From NCBI GenBank assembly GCA_038503065.1, contig JBCAMK010000013.1, positions 930,001 through 994,000 of the forward strand: a stretch of DNA of 64,000 nucleotides, read 5' to 3'. The DNA comes from Paragyromitra xinjiangensis (Eukaryota > Ascomycota > Pezizomycetes > Pezizales > Discinaceae). Under the pieces are notes generated by a model that did no database searches, was not told the origin of the DNA, and saw nothing but the letters and a program-made list of their open reading frames with translations. Shown piece after piece: positions 60,194 to 64,000 of the stretch (its first letter is position 1; each line of letters begins with the position of its first letter). Position numbers and translations under genes: made by a program.

Positions 60194-60628
60194 TTATTTA
60201 TTTATTTATTTATTGCTCATATTGCATAAATCCGTAACGGATATGGCATACAGTGAAAGGAAACCCCATGACCGCACAATAACTAACAAAGGAAAATCCT
60301 CCGCGAACATGAACCAACTAATTAGTAGATATCCACATCAGATATCCCTTTGCGAAAAAAACAAAAAAAAAAAACATAAATCAAAACAAAATAACAAAAG
60401 GAAAATAACAAAAGAGGAAATAACAATTTTTATCTCAAAGTTCTACCGAACAGTAGAAACGAACGGAATATCAATCGACAGGGTAAAATCATAGGGAAAT
60501 ACTCAAACAGTTTTTATAATCAGAAATCCTCCACACGGTCATGTTCCATCTCACCCCACTTTCAGGGTATTCATCAGTTTTATATCGTCCTTCACCATCA
60601 CATGCTTTGGGCCTATAGCCCGTTCTTA
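60194..60628 (-). other. D2 3' untranslated region
   Basis: 435 bp of AT-rich non-coding sequence with the terminal palindrome (ATCCGTTACGGAT near 60229-60241) and the AAAT-repeat tail. I see no coding sequence in it. Confidence 0.7.
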
Positions 60629-62391
60629 CTAGCCGTTCTCTCTTTCTCCTTCACTCTCTTCCTCTTCGTTGTTGTAGAGGTATATTCCTTGGTGGGAGTA
60701 CCTGTTGTCTTCTTGTCGTTCCAGGGTCCAATTTCTGGTAGCGATTTGGGTAGGTGTGAGGAATGTTTCAATGGTGGCAGCCAGGCCAGCATTGGTATGC
60801 ATCGCAGTTCTCCATGTGAGTGGCATTGGTTTAAGGGCTGCTTTGAGTGCTTTGCGATGGGTAGGAAGTGGTTCCTGGCCACACTCTAGCAGTAGGTGTT
60901 GTGGTGTTTGGTTATTGAAGCCACATTTGCATTTGGTGTCTTCAATGTTGTTGGTAGGGATTCTGGCGAGGTAGGATTTGGTGTATCCATGTCCGGTTCT
61001 CATTTGAGTGATGGTGGAGGCTGTTCTTCTGGGGATGTTTCCCCTCAGCGGGGCACTTGGTTTCAGTGCTGGTTGTCCGTAGTAGCTGCGGCCTTTCTTT
61101 GCCTGCTTCCATTTGGCTTTCCATGTCGTCAGGGAGTGTTCCTTGATGTTTCTCTTGAGGTATGTGATGGAGGTGAGGACATCTGATTCTATCCTGGTTC
61201 CTTGGGCTCCTATCTTGGCGAGCTTATCAGCTAGCTCGTTGCTGGCAACGTTGACATGTCCTGGTACCCAATAAACATGGGTTTTGATGCCACTGTCTTC
61301 GAGTTGAAGCAAGTTGTTGCGGGCTTCAATGACCAGGTGTTGGCCTGGCATAGGGAGGGGTGTTGTCATTCGTTGTACTGCTGCTTGGTTGTCACAGTAG
61401 ATGTAGACATCGTTTGTCAGGTGAGGTGATCGCTGTACTTGTAGGATTGCATGCTTAGTGGCTTTTGCAATACCATAAAGTTCTGCGTCAAAGACTTCAT
61501 TTTCTTTGCCAAGGTGGTAGGATTTGTTGACCACAGCGTGACCTCTGCGGAAACCAGCAACTCCAGCTCCTGTTTTGCCTTCCAGGAGGGAGCCATCAGT
61601 GTAGAATACTAGGCGATCAGTCCTAGTACTGTCTCCAGCTGTCTGGTTCCGATGGTTTTCTGCTGCTGCGTCTTTGTCTGCAGGGTCAATGTAGATGTCT
61701 ATGGTGTTTTGGTGCCATGGTGGACATGCCAGATTGTCTACGCATTCAATCTCTGATTGTGGCTGGACCCATTTGTTGGTAGATGCCAATATCCTATGTA
61801 GTCTTGTTTCGTATTTGGGGGAGGTGGTGGTTTGGTGCCATGGAGTGTTGTTGGAGCTATCTGGGTTGTCGTTTTCCTGGGTTGAAGGCCAGGAGTCAGG
61901 GCAGAGGGAGGTGATGGGATGGGTGTTGGGTAGGGAAAGGACTCGGAGTGCATATTTCCTTTGCAACTCATCCAATCTGATTGGGGTAGGGAGGAGTCCT
62001 GTCTCTGCTTCCAGGGCATGGACAGGTGAGGTTCTGAAGGCTCCAGCAATCTTGCGCATTGCTTGATTTTGGACTTTCTGGATGGTGTTGCTGAGTCCAA
62101 TCTGCCCGTTCCACCATACTTCAGCTCCGAAGTCACTGATGGTGGCTACACAGGTTTGGTAGAGTTGGCGGAGTGCTTTGTAACTCAGTCCTTTTTCTGT
62201 GCTTGCGAGACGGGAGATAGCCATGAAGGCTCGAAGTGCGGAGGCAGCTTTGGTCTTCACATGATGCTTGAATGTGAGTTTGCGGTCAAACCAGACACCC
62301 AGCCATCGCTGGACATCTGCAGCCTCAATCACGTTGCCATCAGGCATTGTGACTTTGGCTTCATCAGAGGTGTCAGTTGTTCGTCTGGAGT
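60629..62391 (-). pseudogene. nonLTR-D D2 ORF2 fragment: end of reverse transcriptase, RNase H, C terminus
   Basis: Frame open from the truncation point (RRTTDTSDEAKVTM) to the stop at 60629. Includes the end of the reverse transcriptase and thumb (WLGVWFDRKLTFKHHV, LYQTCVATISDFGAEVWW), RNase H with its catalytic residues (FYTDGS, FDAELYG, IYCDNQAAV, NELADKLAKIG) and a terminal cluster CKCGFNNQTPQHLLLEC. The catalytic YxDD part is missing. This fragment shows that family D has an RNase H-bearing ORF2 even though copy D1 lacks it. Confidence 0.9.
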
Positions 62392-62404
62392 TACAACTAC
62401 CCAA
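62392..62404. repeat. 13-bp target duplication of D2, right copy
   Basis: Identical to 60181-60193. Confidence 0.92.
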
Positions 62405-64000
62405 CAGGCACTGGCAGATCCGTTTTGGATCTTGCCTTCTCTTCCTCACCGATGACAGACTTGATTATGAACTGGGCAGTCATGGAAGACCTTGCAACAG
62501 GATCCGACCATGAAGTTGTTCAGTTTGAAATTGCTTCCAACTCGTTGGAATGTGCCCCCCCACCATCAACGGAACAATTTAATTGGGCCAAGGCGGACTG
62601 GGACGGCTTCCAACAAACTTTCACCCTTTCCTCCATCACCACTAAAGACACCTGGGAGTTCCTACACTCCCACCCAACCCATTCAAACCTAGACGAGGCA
62701 GCTCAACACCTACAAGATTCAATCATAGCAGCTGCCAACATCCATGTACCCAAACGAAAACCATCGCCCTTCGCCAAACCTTGGTGGAATGAAGACATCA
62801 GAGAAGGACGCAGACATATGAAGACAGCCCTCAGGGACTGGAGAACAGATCAGACTCCAACCATGTGGCGAAGATTCAAAAACCTGCGAACATCCTACTT
62901 CAGGCGAATCAGAACAGCAAAAAGTGAACACTGGAATACATTCCTAGAAGAAGCTCACGGAAAAGATGTCTTCACAGCAATGAGGTACACAAAGCCTCGC
63001 AGATGTGAACGCACCCCCACCCTACACAATCCCACCACCCTCCAAGAGTCCAAAACCTTTGAAGAGAAAGCCAATCTCTTCCGAGCAACTCTATTCCCTC
63101 CCCCTCCCTCAGTGGAACTTGATGAACCCATTCCAGCAGGAAAACACAAGATCCCATGGAAAGACCTCACCAATGACGAGATTCGGAAAGCAATCATGAC
63201 CTCAGCACCAAAGAAAGCCCCTGGACCTGATGGAATTGGCTTCCTATGCATTCAAAAAGCATACCAAGTCGACCCAACGCAGTTCAATTCCTTCTACAAA
63301 GCCACCATGAAAGCAGGATACCACCCAACCATATGGCGTGAAGCTACAATTGCAATCATTAGAAAGGCCAATAAACTTGACTATACGATAGCAAAAGCCT
63401 ACCGACCAGTATCACTCCTCAACTGCCTTGGCAAAGTCTCAGAAAAGATCATAGCAACCCGATTAGCATTTATGGCAGAAAGATATCACCTTCTCCATAG
63501 ATGGCAAATTGGAGGTCGACCAAAAAGATCAGCTGTGGATGCTTGCATGCTTATCAGCACGCTTGCCGATGCAGCCAAAAAGAAAGGCCTAACACTCTCT
63601 GCACTTTGCATGGACGTGAAAGGTGCATATGATTTTGTATTCAAACGACGACTGATCAAGACCATAATAGAACTGGACCTCCCACTTCCCATCTGTCGAT
63701 GGGTGGACTCCTTCCTCAGCAATCGAACAGCCTGCATGGCATTCAACGGTGAAATTGAAGCCATGGCACCCATTCAAACTGGCATCCCACAAGGATCCCC
63801 CACCTCCCCTATCCTCTTCCTCCTTTACCTGGCTCTGTTGTTCAACAAGCTAGAAGAAAAATATCCTGATTCCACCTGCCCCAGCTATGTTGATGATGTG
63901 GGCCTTCTGGTTACAGGAAAGTCTGAAGCAGAAAACTCTCAAACACTGGAAGCAATGGCACTCACCTCCAAATGGGGTGAAAAAAATGCCTTGTACTTTG
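62405..64000 (+). CDS. nonLTR-E ORF2, continuation: endonuclease end and reverse transcriptase (partial)
   Basis: Resumes in frame after D2. Contains the end of the endonuclease (GSDHEVVQFEI), the linker with AKPWWNED, and the reverse transcriptase with KKAPGPDGIGF, AYRPVSLLNCLGKVSEK, CMDVKGAYD, GIPQGSPTSP and catalytic YVDDVG near 63890. The frame is open to the window edge. Sequence style (APGPDGIG, YVDDVG) differs from families A-C, so E is a more distant family, closer to D. Downstream domains are outside the window. Confidence 0.9.

Larger units (their letters stand above)
60194..62391 (-). mobile_element. nonLTR-D copy D2, 5'-truncated, antisense in nonLTR-E ORF2
   Basis: 2198 bp ending in an AAAT-repeat tail (minus strand, at 60194) and flanked by a perfect 13-bp duplication. 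The 3' end matches that of D1, including the ATCCG/CGGAT palindrome. It contains the C-terminal part of ORF2 and the 3' region, and is truncated at the 5' end by incomplete reverse transcription. Confidence 0.9.
56967..64000 (+). mobile_element. nonLTR-E, interrupted by LTR-X and D2, continuing past the window
   Basis: Plus-strand non-LTR element with leader, ORF1 (N-terminal part, then an LTR-like insertion, then the remainder with a frameshift) and ORF2 (endonuclease, interrupted by antisense D2, then reverse transcriptase up to the window edge). ORF1 and ORF2 overlap as ATGA at 59581-59584. Copy-specific lesions make it a relic. Confidence 0.8.

Noticed and set aside
1..64000. CRISPR arrays, tRNA and rRNA genes, bacterial operons
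   Set aside because: None seen. Repeats are retrotransposon copies and tails; the content is eukaryotic.

Overview
This window is a transposon island from a eukaryotic genome, most likely that of a filamentous fungus. I found no host gene, tRNA, rRNA or CRISPR array. The fungal call is an inference. It rests on several non-LTR retrotransposon families of Tad1-like build (ORF1 with three CCHC-type knuckles, then ORF2 with endonuclease and reverse transcriptase, plus RNase H in most families) and on Ty3/gypsy elements, one of which is a chromovirus with an integrase chromodomain. I cannot name the species. Element names used here are local: nonLTR-A to E, Gyp1 to Gyp3, LTR-X.

Layout. 1-620 is part of an LTR (Gyp3) inserted in ORF2 of nonLTR-A copy A1. 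621-26525 is a head-to-tail array of five nonLTR-A copies (A1-A5) on the minus strand. Complete units are about 5.7 kb, and all four internal junctions have the same structure, a short AAATTGG-type heptamer tail. The array sits inside the integrase region of Gyp1 (26526-32226, minus), whose 5' LTR is inserted in ORF2 of nonLTR-B copy B1. B1 is split again by the chromovirus Gyp2 (34289-52065, plus). Its ORF1 and the start of ORF2 lie at 52066-54489, the middle of ORF2 at 32227-34288. A 5'-truncated copy, B2 (54490-56966), lies directly upstream of B1, also head to tail. 56967-64000 is nonLTR-E (plus), interrupted by a promoter-bearing LTR-like insertion (about 57710-58225) and by an antisense, 5'-truncated nonLTR-D copy (D2, 60194-62391). 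The window ends inside the E reverse transcriptase.

Gyp2 is the most informative element. Its two 415-bp LTRs differ at only two positions by my reading, yet each is interrupted at the same nucleotide by nonLTR-C elements in the same orientation. The left LTR holds two tandem ORF1-only copies (C1, C2) and the right LTR holds a full-length copy with both ORFs open (C3). The insertion point lies 8 nt downstream of a 9-nt motif that is probably the LTR transcription start, about 50 bp after a TATA box. This looks like a retrotransposon that targets the start of another retrotransposon's transcript. Gyp2 gag is also split by an ORF1-only nonLTR-D copy (D1) flanked by a perfect 13-bp duplication. 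Gyp2 carries a textbook -1 frameshift signal between gag and pol: slippery TTTAAAC, 5-nt spacer, 9-bp perfect stem.

How the parts work together: families A, B, C and E join ORF1 to ORF2 by a stop-start overlap (TAATG or ATGA), which suggests coupled translation. Gyp1 and Gyp2 both show complementarity between a short motif in the LTR and the site just after the LTR, which suggests Tf1-like self-priming. Several copies (A2, A4, A5, C3) have both ORFs open. Others carry single nonsense or frameshift changes. Removing the insertions at their duplications restores the broken frames of B1 ORF2, Gyp2 gag and E ORF2, which confirms the nesting.
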